From: JBEKHI01 sp050012355
Lineage (GTDB): Bacteria; Actinomycetota; Actinomycetes; Streptosporangiales; Streptosporangiaceae
Assembly (NCBI GenBank): GCA_050012355.1
Contig: JBEKHI010000459.1
Location: forward strand, 1 to 6,269
DNA: 6,269 bases
Reading direction: 5' to 3'
Below the pieces are notes generated by a model, which saw nothing but the letters and a program-made list of their open reading frames with translations, ran no database searches and had not been told where the DNA came from. The translations under genes and the position numbers were made by a program. Below, in pieces: positions 6,249 through 6,269 of the stretch (positions are counted from its first letter, which is position 1; every line of letters starts with the position of its first letter).

Positions 6249-6269
6249 GTGACGGGCGGCCGCCGAGAG

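Overview
The window looks like part of a high-GC actinomycete genome. G and C dominate third codon positions throughout, GTG starts are used alongside ATG, and the proteins resemble actinobacterial Rhs and DnaG-like families. All intact genes read on the minus strand. The species cannot be fixed from sequence reading alone.

Left part (1-2793): the first 931 codons of one large Rhs/YD-repeat gene whose 3' end lies outside the window. It starts at 2793 with a good ribosome binding site. It carries a DUF6531-like N-terminal motif, then a beta-rich shell segment, then about 31 YD repeats with a 63-bp DNA period. The C-terminal tip, where Rhs proteins usually carry a toxin, is not visible. A 19-bp near-palindrome and a plausible promoter lie upstream.

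Middle (2794-3584): 790 bases with no intact gene. This stretch holds a decayed plus-strand remnant (about 3187-3445) of the C-terminal end of a glycoside hydrolase, broken by two frameshifts whose causes can still be read. It also holds an unassigned minus-strand stretch with coding-like codon use, and a weak hairpin after the primase gene.

Right part (3585-6269): a compact minus-strand cluster, apparently one transcription unit. In order of transcription it encodes a 229-residue protein (its frame is open to the window edge), a 127-residue protein, a 61-residue coiled-coil protein and a 470-residue DnaG-type primase core without a zinc-binding domain. The first two proteins share an unrecognised domain of about 70 residues and look like adjacent duplicates. 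A primase lacking its zinc domain, linked to small proteins of unknown function, suggests the replication or transfer module of a plasmid or integrative element. That is inference, since no integrase, relaxase, origin or att site is visible. The rhs gene and the decayed fragment next to it fit an accessory region.
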